Part shown: piece by piece, positions 1 to 9,096 of the stretch
Position numbering within the stretch: the first letter of the stretch is position 1
Layout of the letters: the number at the start of each line of letters is the position of its first letter
Origin: SB11 sp943370295
GTDB taxonomy: Bacteria > Bacteroidota > Bacteroidia > UBA8524
DNA: 64,000 bases
Assembly: GCA_943370295.1 (NCBI GenBank)
Contig: CALRQL020000018.1
Location: 7,875 to 71,874 of the forward strand
Direction: 5' to 3'
Notes under the pieces: model-generated
What the model was told of the DNA's origin: nothing
The model's input: only the letters and a program-made list of their open reading frames with translations
Databases searched by the model: none
Program-made: the position numbers and the translations under genes

Positions 1-168
1 TTTGCAATATTGGCGGCAAGTGCTTCATACATTGCCGTGCCTGCTGCAATGAAACTAACAGCTCCAAGAGCAAACCCGGGACTATATATCCCAATGGCGT
101 TGGCTATCACTTTTCCCCTGAACATTACACTGGGAATGCCCCTTTATTTGGCTATGACTACTTCGTAA
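1..168 (+). CDS. C-terminal end of an SbtA-like sodium-dependent bicarbonate permease (partial)
   Basis: Frame 1 is open from the first base to a TAA at 166-168, giving the last 55 residues of a protein whose start lies outside the window. The peptide FAILAASASYIAVPAAMKL, followed by a second hydrophobic stretch ending GMPLYLAM, resembles the last membrane helices of the SbtA/DUF897 family of sodium-dependent bicarbonate permeases as I remember it. Only about one sixth of a typical protein is visible, so transport activity and substrate are inferred from this tail alone. Confidence 0.6.
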   Translation, partial: FAILAASASYIAVPAAMKLTAPRANPGLYIPMALAITFPLNITLGMPLYLAMTTS

Positions 169-257
169 AAACAATTCAATGGTAACGTTGTTTAATAATA
201 GTATGCTCATTGTTAATAGTAAAACTATCGGTGATACAAATATTAAACTCATTACAA

Positions 258-938
258 ATGGATGAACTATTAAGTAACATAAAAATTAATGTTGACGATT
301 GTCTTTTTCTTAGAGACCCCGACTCATCTGCTTTGGGTAAAAAGATTATTGAATACAGCATAAGCATGATTGATGAGATTGGTTTTGAAGAGTTTACGTT
401 TAAGAAATTAGGAAATGCAATAGGCTCGCCAGAAAGCACCATTTACAGGTATTTTGAAAACAAACAAACCCTGCTTGCATACCTTACATATTGGTATTGG
501 GCTTGGTTAGAGTATCGCTTGGTTTTTTTTACCAACAATGTGAGTTCACCATCTGAGCGCTTAAAAAAAGCAATTGATGTGATTACGGAAACGATTGATG
601 AAAAAACAACACTGTCTCACATTAACGAGGTGAAACTGAATAGAATAGTGGTTAATGAATCGTTTAAAGTATATTTTACCAAAGAGGTAATAAGTACCGA
701 TAAAAAAGGATTTTACCACATATATAAACGGATAATTGAGCGGGTGAGTGAAATGATTTTAGGTGTTTCGCCTGCATTTGAGTATCCGCATGCATTGGCA
801 ACAATGCTTATTGAGGGCTCGCATCAGCAAAAACTATTTTCTAAACACTTGCCTTTATTAACTGAGATAGGGGAGGAAGATGCCCAACAATCAATATTTT
901 TTAGCAGAATGGTTTTTAACATGTTGAAATATGAATAG
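258..938 (+). CDS. TetR/AcrR-family transcriptional regulator
   Basis: This 226-residue protein has an N-terminal TetR-type helix-turn-helix: FTFKKLGNAIGSPESTIYRYF is the typical recognition region, at about residues 50-70, followed by NKQTLLAYL. The C-terminal ligand domain is not diagnostic. An in-frame ATG at 210 would add 16 residues, but the start at 258 gives the usual N-terminal length. The stop codon overlaps the start of the ABC transporter gene (931) by 8 bases, so the two are translationally linked. It probably represses the following export operon in response to an unknown ligand. No clear operator was found. Confidence 0.85.
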   Translation: MDELLSNIKINVDDCLFLRDPDSSALGKKIIEYSISMIDEIGFEEFTFKKLGNAIGSPESTIYRYFENKQTLLAYLTYWYWAWLEYRLVFFTNNVSSPSERLKKAIDVITETIDEKTTLSHINEVKLNRIVVNESFKVYFTKEVISTDKKGFYHIYKRIIERVSEMILGVSPAFEYPHALATMLIEGSHQQKLFSKHLPLLTEIGEEDAQQSIFFSRMVFNMLKYE

Positions 939-2667
939 TACAGAAACAAACATGAGCCTTAGCCCACTACAACGGTTTTGGCGTTTGCTGCAAGTGGATA
1001 AGAAAGAGATTGGTAATGTATATGTATACGCCCTTTTCAACGGTTTAATAAACTTATCACTGCCATTGGGAATACAAGCAATAATAGGGTTGATACAAGG
1101 TGGCGAAGTTTCAGCTGCTTGGATTGTGCTGGTGTTGTTTGTAATAGCGGGTATTGCCATTTCAGGCGGGTTGCAAATGATACAACTTAAAATTACTGAA
1201 AACCTGCAACGAAAGATATTTACAAGAGCAGCGTTTGAGTTTGCGTTCCGCATACCCAGGTTTAAGCAAGAAGCACTCTACAAGTATTACGCACCTGAGC
1301 TGGTAAACCGTTTTTTTGATACATTATCCATACAAAAAGGGCTATCTAAAATCCTTATGGATTTTTCCATGGCATCATTGCAAGTAATTTTCGGTCTTAT
1401 ACTACTATCATTGTACCATCCCCTATTTATAATGTTTGGCCTGTTGTTAGTGTTGTTGGTGTACCTGATATTTCGTTTTACTTCAAAACGAGGGTTAATG
1501 GCAAGTATTGAAGAGTCGAAATACAAATATGAAGTAGCCTATTGGTTAGAAGAGTTAGCCCGTACAATGAATACCTTTAAGCTGGCCGGTAAAACAGATT
1601 TGCCGTTAGAAAAAACCAATAATAGCGTATCAAAATACCTCGATTCAAGAAAAAAACACTTTAAGGTATTGTATGCACAATATGGTTTTTTGGTAGCCTT
1701 TAAGGTTATTGTTGCCGCAGGATTATTACTTGCGGGGGGTATACTTGTATTTAGGCAACAAATGAATATTGGCCAGTTTGTGGCGGCAGAGATTGTGATA
1801 CTAATGGTAATATCATCGGTTGAGAAGCTCATTTTGAGTATTGAATCAGTATATGATATGCTGACATCATTAGAAAAATTGGGCAATGTAACTGATTTGC
1901 CGCTTGAAGAACAAGGGGGGTTAAAGTTAGAATCACTTTGTAAAGAGGAGCAACTTGAGGTAGAGCTGGACGGTATAGAATATACCTACCCCAACCTTGA
2001 AAACCCCACAATTAGTGACGTTTCTTTAAAAGTAAAACAAGGCGAAAAGATATTTATAACCGGCGATAGCGGTTCAGGTAAATCAACCTTAATGCAGATT
2101 ATGGCAGGGTTGTACCCGCCACAAAAAGGAAATATCAGTTATAACAGCATACCAGCAAAAAACATTCAAAGCGAATCCATACGAACCATTATCAGCAACC
2201 TAATGTCTCAAGAAGTTTTGTTTAATGGCACCATTGCTGAAAACATCAGTATGGGCAAAATAAACGTTGGGCACGAGGATATTAGGTGGGCGTTAGAAAA
2301 AGTTGGGTTAAGTGATTTTGTTAAAAATTTATCAAACGGTTACGATACAATGCTTTTTCCTGAAGGAAGGCGATTACCACGCAGCGTAGTACAAAAAATA
2401 TTAGTAGCCCGCAGCATTGCAAGCAAACCCCGCATACTAATGATTGAAGATATGTTAGATGCTGTTTCGGCAAAAGATAAAAAACAGCTAATGGCTTTTT
2501 TAACATCAAAAGAAGTTCCTTGGGGTATAGTAATCACCTCGCAAGATATACAGTGGGCATCTTATTGTGATAAAACAGTAATTCTTGATAAAGGTAAAAT
2601 TGCTTTTGAAGGAACGTATGAACAAGTAACAAAAAACCAATGGTTTAAGGAGGCACAAAATGCTTAA
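931..2667 (+). CDS. ABC transporter, fused permease and degenerate ATPase
   Basis: The 578-residue protein has an N-terminal exporter-type membrane domain with about six hydrophobic segments (residues about 25-310) and a C-terminal nucleotide-binding domain. Walker A is intact (GDSGSGKST, from residue 378) and a Q-loop glutamine is present. The other motifs are unusual: the LSGGQ signature is replaced by LPRSVVQK (about 482), the Walker B/catalytic Asp-Glu pair reads Glu-Asp (MIEDM, about 506), and the H-loop histidine is absent (ITSQDIQ). There is no C39 peptidase domain. It overlaps the HlyD gene by 8 bases. It is probably the inner-membrane part of a tripartite exporter; hydrolysis may be weak. 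Confidence 0.88.
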   Translation: MNSTETNMSLSPLQRFWRLLQVDKKEIGNVYVYALFNGLINLSLPLGIQAIIGLIQGGEVSAAWIVLVLFVIAGIAISGGLQMIQLKITENLQRKIFTRAAFEFAFRIPRFKQEALYKYYAPELVNRFFDTLSIQKGLSKILMDFSMASLQVIFGLILLSLYHPLFIMFGLLLVLLVYLIFRFTSKRGLMASIEESKYKYEVAYWLEELARTMNTFKLAGKTDLPLEKTNNSVSKYLDSRKKHFKVLYAQYGFLVAFKVIVAAGLLLAGGILVFRQQMNIGQFVAAEIVILMVISSVEKLILSIESVYDMLTSLEKLGNVTDLPLEEQGGLKLESLCKEEQLEVELDGIEYTYPNLENPTISDVSLKVKQGEKIFITGDSGSGKSTLMQIMAGLYPPQKGNISYNSIPAKNIQSESIRTIISNLMSQEVLFNGTIAENISMGKINVGHEDIRWALEKVGLSDFVKNLSNGYDTMLFPEGRRLPRSVVQKILVARSIASKPRILMIEDMLDAVSAKDKKQLMAFLTSKEVPWGIVITSQDIQWASYCDKTVILDKGKIAFEGTYEQVTKNQWFKEAQNA

Positions 2668-4012
2668 TATTTCAGAAAATACAATCAAAGACTCCGTTAA
2701 TACTGATAGGTATAGTGCTTTTTCAAAACTGTCACATCCCCAAAAAGATGTTTTACTACGGGTAATACTCATTACTTTATTTGTGAGTATTTTGGTAATG
2801 TTTATACCTTGGACCCAGAACATACGGGCTAAAGGTTTTGTTACAGCATTGCAGCCTGAACAAAGGCCGCAAACCATACACTCAATAATACCGGGTAGGA
2901 TTGAGCGTTGGTTTGTTAATGAAGGGGATTACGTGAAAAAGGGCGATACGATCATTTTTATTTCGGAGGTAAAAGAAGAGTATTTAGATCCCGAATTATT
3001 GCAGCGAACTGAACAACAGGTAAAAGCCAAAGAACTTACGGCAAGCTCTTACATGGAAAAAGTGAAGGCGTTGGATAATCAGGTGGATGCTCTTATCAGT
3101 AACAAAAAACTAAAGTTTCAACAGGCACAAAACAAACTTAAGCAGGGCTTGCTAAAGGTGCAGAGCGATAGCATTGCTTTTCATGCCGCAGAAGTAGATT
3201 ATACTATTGCACTACGACAATTAGAGCGTACAGAGGGGTTATACAAAGACGGGATCAAATCGTTGACTGAAGTGGAACAAAAGCGCATAAAAGTGCAAGA
3301 AACTTTATCTAAGAAAATTGGGGCTGAGAACCGCTTGTTAACCAGTCAGAACGAAGTACTGAACGCCGAAATGGAGATAGGGTCTATTGAAGCAGAGTAC
3401 AACGATAAGATTGCAAAAGCACGCTCAGAGAAGTTTTCAGCACTTTCAAACATGTACGATGCCGAAGCCGTTGTAACCAAATTGCAAAACCAATACATGA
3501 ACTACTCCATACGCAGTGGTATGTATTACATCACTTCTCCGCAAAACGGCTACGTAACCAAAGCCATAAAATCGGGTATTGGTGAAACCGTTAAAGAAGG
3601 GGCAGAAATAGTTAGCATTATGCCTTCTAGTTACCAATTGGCGGTAAGCATGTACGTTGAACCTATTGATTTACCGCTTGTAAATAAAGGGCAGTTGGTG
3701 CGCATACAGTTTGACGGTTGGCCAGCGATAGTGTTTAGCGGTTGGCCTAACGCCTCATTCGGCACATTTGCAGGCAAAGTGGTAGCCGTTGATAATTTTA
3801 TCAGTGATAATGGCAAGTACAGGGTATTAGTTGCGCCCGATGAAAGCGACCACAAATGGCCTGATGCAGTGCGGGTAGGGGCAGGGGCAAATACCATAAC
3901 ATTGTTGAAAGATGTACCTATTTGGTATGAATTGTGGCGACAGCTTAACGGATTTCCGCCTAATTATTATAAGCACACTGAAAAACAACCAAACAGTGAG
4001 GGGGTAAAATGA
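2660..4012 (+). CDS. HlyD-family periplasmic adaptor (membrane fusion protein)
   Basis: The 450-residue protein has a short cytoplasmic N-terminus, one membrane segment at about residues 35-53 (VILITLFVSILVMFIPW), a lipoyl/barrel-sandwich half (IIPGRIERWFVNEGDYVKKGD), a long alpha-helical hairpin (about 120-280), the second lipoyl half (ITSPQNGYVTKAIKSGIGE) and a C-terminal beta-barrel. This is the standard adaptor of type I secretion and tripartite efflux systems. It overlaps the ABC gene by 8 bases and the outer-membrane channel gene by 4, so the three are one operon. Confidence 0.9.
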   Translation: MLNISENTIKDSVNTDRYSAFSKLSHPQKDVLLRVILITLFVSILVMFIPWTQNIRAKGFVTALQPEQRPQTIHSIIPGRIERWFVNEGDYVKKGDTIIFISEVKEEYLDPELLQRTEQQVKAKELTASSYMEKVKALDNQVDALISNKKLKFQQAQNKLKQGLLKVQSDSIAFHAAEVDYTIALRQLERTEGLYKDGIKSLTEVEQKRIKVQETLSKKIGAENRLLTSQNEVLNAEMEIGSIEAEYNDKIAKARSEKFSALSNMYDAEAVVTKLQNQYMNYSIRSGMYYITSPQNGYVTKAIKSGIGETVKEGAEIVSIMPSSYQLAVSMYVEPIDLPLVNKGQLVRIQFDGWPAIVFSGWPNASFGTFAGKVVAVDNFISDNGKYRVLVAPDESDHKWPDAVRVGAGANTITLLKDVPIWYELWRQLNGFPPNYYKHTEKQPNSEGVK

Positions 4013-5400
4013 AAAAAGTAATTCTTCTTCTTTTCATACTAAAGGTATGCTTTCAGTCTGTATCAGCCCAAAAGGCTGAGGGTGAACTTACCTATGAGGC
4101 GTTTTTAGGATATGTAAAGCAATACCATCCTATAACAGTACAAGCCGGCACTGTAGCTAAAATTGGTAAATTAGAGATACTGAAAGCAAGAGGTAGTTTT
4201 GATCCACTTGCAACCTCAGAAATAAAACAGAAATATTTTGACGGTACTACGTATTATGATTTAAACCAACACCAATTGAAAGTACCAACATGGTTTGGAA
4301 TGGAGGGTAGAGTTGGTCTTGAAGATAATTCGGGTGATTTTTTGAACCCTGAAAACAACTCAAAATCGGGGTTGTGGTATGCCGGTATAAGTTTTCCCTT
4401 AGCACAAGGATTAGTGATTGATAGGCGGCGAGCCATGCTTAAGCAAGCAAAAGAATTCCGCTTAATGTCTGAAGCCGAACAGCAATTACTAATAAACGAT
4501 TTATTGCTGGAGGCATCTTATGCCTATTGGAAATGGTATGTAGCCTACCGGGAGATTGGTATTTATGAAGAAGGGCTTAAACTTGCCGATGAAAGACTTG
4601 AAGCAACCCGTAAATGGGCCATTGCTGGCGATAGGCCGATAATTGATACATTAGAAGCCAATATACAAATGCAAAACAGGTTTATCAGCTATACACAGGC
4701 ACAGCTTAATTTTGCAACAACCTCACTTGAACTTTCAACGTTTTTGTGGTGGGAAAACAGCACCCCGCTCGAGTTGGCAGAAACCGCATTACCCCAGCAA
4801 CAAATACCTGATATTAATAATTTGCTATCGGCTATGGGGGTGGGTATTGATAGCCTAAACGCAAACCATCCGCTAATTATACAGCAGCAAAAACAGCGCG
4901 CTATACTTGCTGTTGAAAGGCAACTAAAGGCAGAGATGTTGAAGCCGCAATTAAACATTAACTATACGCCGCTTTCAAACGCTGTTGGCGATAACCCGCT
5001 GGCACAATACTCTATTAATAACTACACATGGGGGTTAAATTTCAGCTTTCCTGTATTTTTAAGAAAAGAAAGGGCAGAACTGCAACAAACTAAGCTTAAA
5101 ATTACCGCCATTGAACAAAAAACAGCTCAAAAATCATACGAGTTGCTAAACAAAGCAAAAGTATCACTGGCAGAGGTAGAGAATTTTCAAAGACAGATTG
5201 GATTATATACCACCAACGTTGAAAGTTACCGACAGCTATTAAATGCCGAGCTTCAAAAGCTATCGATAGGGGAAAGCTCACTATTTTTAGTAAACCAACG
5301 AGAACAAAGTTATCTTGATGCACAAATGAAACTTGCAGAACTTGTTGCAAAACAACAACAGGCATTGGCAGGCTATAAATGGGCAGTTGCCAAGTGGTAA
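4009..5400 (+). CDS. TolC-family outer-membrane efflux protein
   Basis: The 463-residue protein has a signal peptide (MKKVILLLFILKVCFQSVSAQ) and an OEP-type alpha-helical barrel with two related halves of long amphipathic helices (about residues 150-240 and 340-455) and short beta segments such as YTWGLNFSFPVFLRKERAEL. It is the outer-membrane channel for the preceding ABC/HlyD pair (ATG at 4009 inside the end of the HlyD gene). A hairpin terminator follows at 5431. No nearby gene looks like a secreted substrate, so whether this is protein secretion or small-molecule export is open. Confidence 0.88.
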   Translation: MKKVILLLFILKVCFQSVSAQKAEGELTYEAFLGYVKQYHPITVQAGTVAKIGKLEILKARGSFDPLATSEIKQKYFDGTTYYDLNQHQLKVPTWFGMEGRVGLEDNSGDFLNPENNSKSGLWYAGISFPLAQGLVIDRRRAMLKQAKEFRLMSEAEQQLLINDLLLEASYAYWKWYVAYREIGIYEEGLKLADERLEATRKWAIAGDRPIIDTLEANIQMQNRFISYTQAQLNFATTSLELSTFLWWENSTPLELAETALPQQQIPDINNLLSAMGVGIDSLNANHPLIIQQQKQRAILAVERQLKAEMLKPQLNINYTPLSNAVGDNPLAQYSINNYTWGLNFSFPVFLRKERAELQQTKLKITAIEQKTAQKSYELLNKAKVSLAEVENFQRQIGLYTTNVESYRQLLNAELQKLSIGESSLFLVNQREQSYLDAQMKLAELVAKQQQALAGYKWAVAKW

Positions 5401-5430
5401 GGAAAAACCCGCCATTATCGTTATTTCTTT

Positions 5431-5463
5431 AAAAAGCCATTGGCCGTTAGCCATTGGCTTTTT
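5431..5463 (+). terminator. Hairpin terminator after the export operon
   Basis: The arms AAAAAGCCATTGG and CCATTGGCTTTTT pair over 13 positions with one mismatch, followed by more T residues. It lies 30 bases after the tolC-like stop codon. Confidence 0.7.
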
Positions 5464-5900
5464 GCTTTATGGCTTTTTACTAATTAATCAAGGGATTATA
5501 GCCTAACAATCGGTTCTTCAAACTCTTAGTTAAGTTTTCGCATTAGTTTAGTGGTGCTGCGGAAAAGTAAAAAAGAGTCCGGTATTTGATAAAATCCATA
5601 ATAAATTAAGGATTTAGCCTCCGCTTATTTCGCAATCTTCTAACGTCTTTAAAATTACTTTTAAAAATCCCTCAAGGGTAAAAAAGCCTGATTTTGAAGG
5701 GCGGTTGAGCCATAATGAAAATAGTGTTAATTTTTTCAAATAGTAACCGGACTCGCTACAAAAGTAACACTATTTATCGACTTACAGTGGGTTTAGCTAA
5801 TCCGCTAACTCTAAAGTAAACAGTGGGCAATTTGTTTTAGTCTCTTTGCAATTAAGCTTATGACTATCTGCTAGAAAACGCCAAACCGATATTTCTAAGA
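5464..5900. other. Intergenic stretch with no recognised gene
   Basis: About 440 AT-rich bases without a convincing reading frame. Two short inverted repeats are visible: gagtccgg (about 5575) with ccggactc (about 5746), and AATAGTGTTA (about 5720) with TAACACTATT (about 5766). They may be the remains of a mobile or regulatory element, but nothing can be assigned. Confidence 0.4.
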
Positions 5901-6551
5901 TCAAGGGTGTATTAACTTGTTGTTTATAATATGTTTAATTTGACCTGTGCCTATGATTCTAGAGCCTTCTCTAAATTCAAAATTCATTTTTTCTTTGAGT
6001 TTTCCTGCAAATAAATCAACGGATAAGATTCTTATTTCAGCCTCAACTGTGTCACCGGGATAAACAATTTCTCTGTCTATGAAAACTTGTTGCCCCGAAG
6101 TCTGCATTTCAGAAAAGGGAAATTTTATTTGTGGCCTATAGCCGGAAAAAGCGGGTGTATGTCGTCCGCTTTGTTCAGTACTAAAGTATGTCAAGGATGC
6201 AATGAAGTCGGCATCACCTTTATCGATCTGAAACTTATTATTATGAAAATATTGATAGGCAGCAGCTTCAATTTCTCCGCCTGTCAATTCGTTATTTTCT
6301 TCGTCAAAAAGTTTATATACTGTTTGCTTATCACCTATAGATGCTTCTCCGTCAAGTCCTAACAATATGGTATATAATGAGTCCCGCAAAATTCCCCCTA
6401 AAATTTGTCTTAATCTTTCTGTTTGCTTGCTATCAAGATTAAGAGATTTAATTAGTGTTGAAACCTCTGTATTACTGTTTTCGTCAAAACTGGTTTCAAT
6501 CAGTGTTTGACGTTCTAAATAGAATCCTTTTACAAATTCGTCAACCGTCAT
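5901..6551 (-). CDS. Protein with a stand-alone EF-Tu domain 3-like C-terminus
   Basis: The 216-residue protein has two parts. Residues about 1-110 are mostly helical and include LRDSLYTILLGLDGEASIGD, a pattern I cannot assign to a named family. Residues about 115-212 closely match elongation factor Tu domain 3: SGRHTPAFSGYRPQIKF corresponds to the GGRHTPFFKGYRPQFYF region of EF-Tu, then VYPGDTVEAEI and FEFREGSRIIGTGQI. There is no GTPase domain, so it cannot work as a translation factor. It stands alone between the export operon and the copper island, transcribed in the minus direction. Function unknown. Confidence 0.75.
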   Translation of the reverse strand: MTVDEFVKGFYLERQTLIETSFDENSNTEVSTLIKSLNLDSKQTERLRQILGGILRDSLYTILLGLDGEASIGDKQTVYKLFDEENNELTGGEIEAAAYQYFHNNKFQIDKGDADFIASLTYFSTEQSGRHTPAFSGYRPQIKFPFSEMQTSGQQVFIDREIVYPGDTVEAEIRILSVDLFAGKLKEKMNFEFREGSRIIGTGQIKHIINNKLIHP

Positions 6552-6738
6552 ATTATTCTATGTGTTTACTTGAAGCCTTAGAGATGACTGTGCCCAAGTC
6601 CGCGCCTACTGAGATTATATCTTCCTAAATATAAACCATCTATTGCTCAGTGAAAAGAGTAGTAATTTGTTGCCGGTATATTTATAATATTGGCAGGCCA
6701 TTACTATCAAATTCCGGCCTGCCAACACCTCTATGCGA

Positions 6739-7302
6739 TTACTTAATCACTTCACTAACTTCACCGCATTCAAGCATTTTAACGCCAAAATAGGGGTTAC
6801 GTATTTGGTCAGACTCGCTCAACCAATAACCGCCTTTGTCTTCATTCGCCATTGGGCAATATGAGTAATACACCGTCTGGCCGGCTCCAAAAGCCTTTAC
6901 CAAAGCATACATATTGGCAGTTAAAGGGTCAAGGTGCAATCGCTGGTGCGATAAATCGGCAGAGCCTGCAATGTGCTCAGTATTATTAATTATTTTGGCG
7001 TAGTACTGGTTATACACCTTGTTTTGTTCAGGGGTAAGTGTGGTAGAGTCAAAAGCTTTGAACACATCGCGCAGCGCTGCTGCACTTTTTCTTGAGTCAA
7101 CGGCTTGGTCATCAACCATTGCATTTTTCATCTGCATATAATGCCCAAAAGCATTTTTCATCAGCTCAGCAGTTTGTGGAGCAACATCGCCAAAAGCGTG
7201 TTGGGTTTCAAGTGTTTTTGTTTCTGCTTTAGGCGCTTTTTTCTGGCAGGCGGCCAACACTAAAAGGCCCAGCAATATCGAAACTATCAGTATTTTTTTC
7301 AT
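6739..7302 (-). CDS. DUF3347 lipoprotein, probably copper-related
   Basis: The 187-residue precursor has a lipoprotein signal with a lipobox cysteine (LLVLAACQKK). The middle (FGHYMQMKNAMVDDQAVDS to about residue 110) fits the helical DUF3347 domain. The C-terminus carries YYSYCPMANEDKGGYWLSE and NPYFGVKMLECGEV, the Cys/Met/His-rich tail found with CusB-type heavy-metal efflux components. It is therefore probably a periplasmic or outer-membrane-anchored copper-binding protein. It lies downstream of the CopZ-like gene but after a terminator and its own TAnnTTTG box, so it may be transcribed separately. Confidence 0.8.
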   Translation of the reverse strand: MKKILIVSILLGLLVLAACQKKAPKAETKTLETQHAFGDVAPQTAELMKNAFGHYMQMKNAMVDDQAVDSRKSAAALRDVFKAFDSTTLTPEQNKVYNQYYAKIINNTEHIAGSADLSHQRLHLDPLTANMYALVKAFGAGQTVYYSYCPMANEDKGGYWLSESDQIRNPYFGVKMLECGEVSEVIK

Positions 7303-7352
7303 AACGTTTATTAATTGTTAGATGTACATGGATCTACGAATTAAAGTTAATA

Positions 7353-7360
7353 CAAACATA
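7353..7360 (-). promoter_or_regulatory. Promoter -7 box of the DUF3347 gene
   Basis: The minus strand reads TATGTTTG, matching the Bacteroidota TAnnTTTG box, about 50 bases before the start codon and just downstream of the terminator at 7373. No well-spaced TTG -33 element is visible. Confidence 0.4.
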
Positions 7361-7372
7361 CGGTATAAAATA

Positions 7373-7401
7373 GGCACAAGGCTTTATTAGTGCCTTGTGC
7401 C
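7373..7401 (-). terminator. Terminator after the CopZ-like gene
   Basis: GGCACAAGGC and GCCTTGTGCC form a perfect 10-bp stem with a 9-base loop, followed in the minus direction by TATTTTAT. It separates the CopZ-like gene from the DUF3347 gene. Confidence 0.65.
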
Positions 7402-7411
7402 TTCTAAAACC

Positions 7412-7621
7412 TCATTTTTCCTCGGCAGTGAAGCCTACTGACTTTACTGCGTCTTCAATAAGTTCGGGGGTGATGTTTTCACCTGTAACCGTTAGGGTTT
7501 TTTCGGGGTTGTTAATATCAACCGACCAATTGTTTTCGCCCACGGTATTGTTTAGTGCATTGGTAACTGTGCGCACACAGCCCATGCAATTAATGTTGGT
7601 TTTAAATTGTAGTGTTTCCAT
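7412..7621 (-). CDS. Heavy-metal-associated (HMA) copper chaperone, CopZ-like
   Basis: This is a 69-residue single-domain HMA protein with the ferredoxin-like metal-binding loop NINCMGCVRTV (Cys-X2-Cys near residue 13). Such proteins carry Cu(I) in the cytoplasm and hand it to P-type ATPases. The gene follows an MFS transporter and copA in the same direction, which supports copper as the metal. Confidence 0.9.
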   Translation of the reverse strand: METLQFKTNINCMGCVRTVTNALNNTVGENNWSVDINNPEKTLTVTGENITPELIEDAVKSVGFTAEEK

Positions 7622-7649
7622 TTTGTATTGGTTATTTATTATTAATTAA

Positions 7650-9074
7650 TCAGGATGTTTTTGGTGTTTTTACGAATAATATCGCACATAGTGCAGCGAG
7701 TAGTGAAATAATGCCCGCCACAATAAATGCAATTTGGAAGCTATTGTTTAGCGCGGTTGACATAGCCGTACCGTTTGAGACAAGGGTATTTGCTGTGGCG
7801 GTGGCAATAGCTACGGCAATAGCCAACCCGATGGCTGAACCTATTTGATAGCTGGTATTTACCAAACCCGATGCAAGCCCTGTTTCTTCAGGTTTAGCCC
7901 CCGACATGGCTGCAATAGTGCCGGGTATATAAGCCAGTGCCATCCCAATGGCAGCCAGTATTGAAGGGCCAAGTATGTGTGCTAAAAAGCTGCCGTTTTC
8001 AGGTGCGGCTGAAAACCAAAACAATGATACTGTTAGTACCAATAAGCCCATCACAAGGTTGGATTTGAAACCTAGTTTTTGAATTAGTTTTCCGGTTACA
8101 CCTACCATCAGCACCATAATTACAAGAGTCATGGGTAGTAACGCCAAGCCCGAATTAAAGGCAGATAATTTTAAGGTTTGTTGTAAATACAGATTCAAGT
8201 AGAACCATAACGGAATCCATGCAGCAGCCATCAAAGCCATAACGATATTACCTGCTGAAAGATTGAAGGCTTTGAAGATGGAAAGCGGAATTAAAGGTTG
8301 TTTCTTTTGTTTTTGCAGCTGGATGAAAGCAATAATCAAAACAAGGGCAGTAACAAGTAAACCAATGGTTTGTGCCGATGTCCAGCCGGCTTGTTCACCG
8401 GTTACAATGGCATATACCAAGGCAATAAGTGCAGTGGTGGCTAAAAGTGCACCGGGTAAATCAACCGTGCCTTTTTGCTTAGTACCTGTTAATAGTAGTG
8501 AAGGCGCAGCTAACATTACAAGAATACCCATGGGGATGTTGATGTAGAACACCCATTGCCATGAAACCCATTCGGTAAGCAGACCGCCCAGAAATACTCC
8601 TGCTGAACCGCCGGCAGCGGCCGATGCTCCCCAAAAACCAAAGGCTTTGGCCATTTCTTTAGGGTCGGTAAACATACTCATTACCAAAGTAAGAGCGGCA
8701 GGAGCGATAAGTGCCGAACCAAAGCCTTGCAAAGCTCTTGCGGCATTTAGTACTGATGGATTCCAAGCCAAACCGGCTAACAAGGATGATGCGGTTAGGA
8801 TGGTGAAACCCGTCATAAAAATTTTGCGGGGGCCGTAAATGTCAGATAATTTACCACCAAGGAGGAGAAGGCCCCCGAACAAAATAACGTAGGCATTAAA
8901 AATCCATTGGAGCGATGAGGCGGTGTACCCCAAGTCTTTTTGAATAGCCGGAAGAGCAACCCCTATGATAGAGGTGTCCATAATTACCATAAACTGCGCT
9001 GTGCAAAGCACTGCCAGTGCTGCCCACCTTTTTGCATAAGGCATAGGGGTGGCTTTAACATTAGTTGTTTTCAT
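7650..9074 (-). CDS. MFS transporter, DHA2 (EmrB/QacA) family
   Basis: The 474-residue protein has about 14 hydrophobic segments. Typical DHA2 features are AQFMVIMDTSIIGVALPAI in helix 1, LLLLGGKLSDIYGPRKIF (motif A) and RALQGFGSALIAPAAL. Members use the proton gradient to export drugs and other toxic compounds. The gene lies between copA (22 bases away) and the CopZ-like gene in the same direction, so co-expression with copper genes is likely, but the substrate is unknown and metal transport is not typical of this family. Confidence 0.88.
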   Translation of the reverse strand: MKTTNVKATPMPYAKRWAALAVLCTAQFMVIMDTSIIGVALPAIQKDLGYTASSLQWIFNAYVILFGGLLLLGGKLSDIYGPRKIFMTGFTILTASSLLAGLAWNPSVLNAARALQGFGSALIAPAALTLVMSMFTDPKEMAKAFGFWGASAAAGGSAGVFLGGLLTEWVSWQWVFYINIPMGILVMLAAPSLLLTGTKQKGTVDLPGALLATTALIALVYAIVTGEQAGWTSAQTIGLLVTALVLIIAFIQLQKQKKQPLIPLSIFKAFNLSAGNIVMALMAAAWIPLWFYLNLYLQQTLKLSAFNSGLALLPMTLVIMVLMVGVTGKLIQKLGFKSNLVMGLLVLTVSLFWFSAAPENGSFLAHILGPSILAAIGMALAYIPGTIAAMSGAKPEETGLASGLVNTSYQIGSAIGLAIAVAIATATANTLVSNGTAMSTALNNSFQIAFIVAGIISLLAALCAILFVKTPKTS

Positions 9075-9096
9075 AGTTTTATATATTTTTTTGAGA

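Noticed and set aside
931..5400. Bacteriocin or lantibiotic export cluster
   Set aside because: There is no C39 peptidase domain, double-glycine precursor or modification enzyme in the surroundings.
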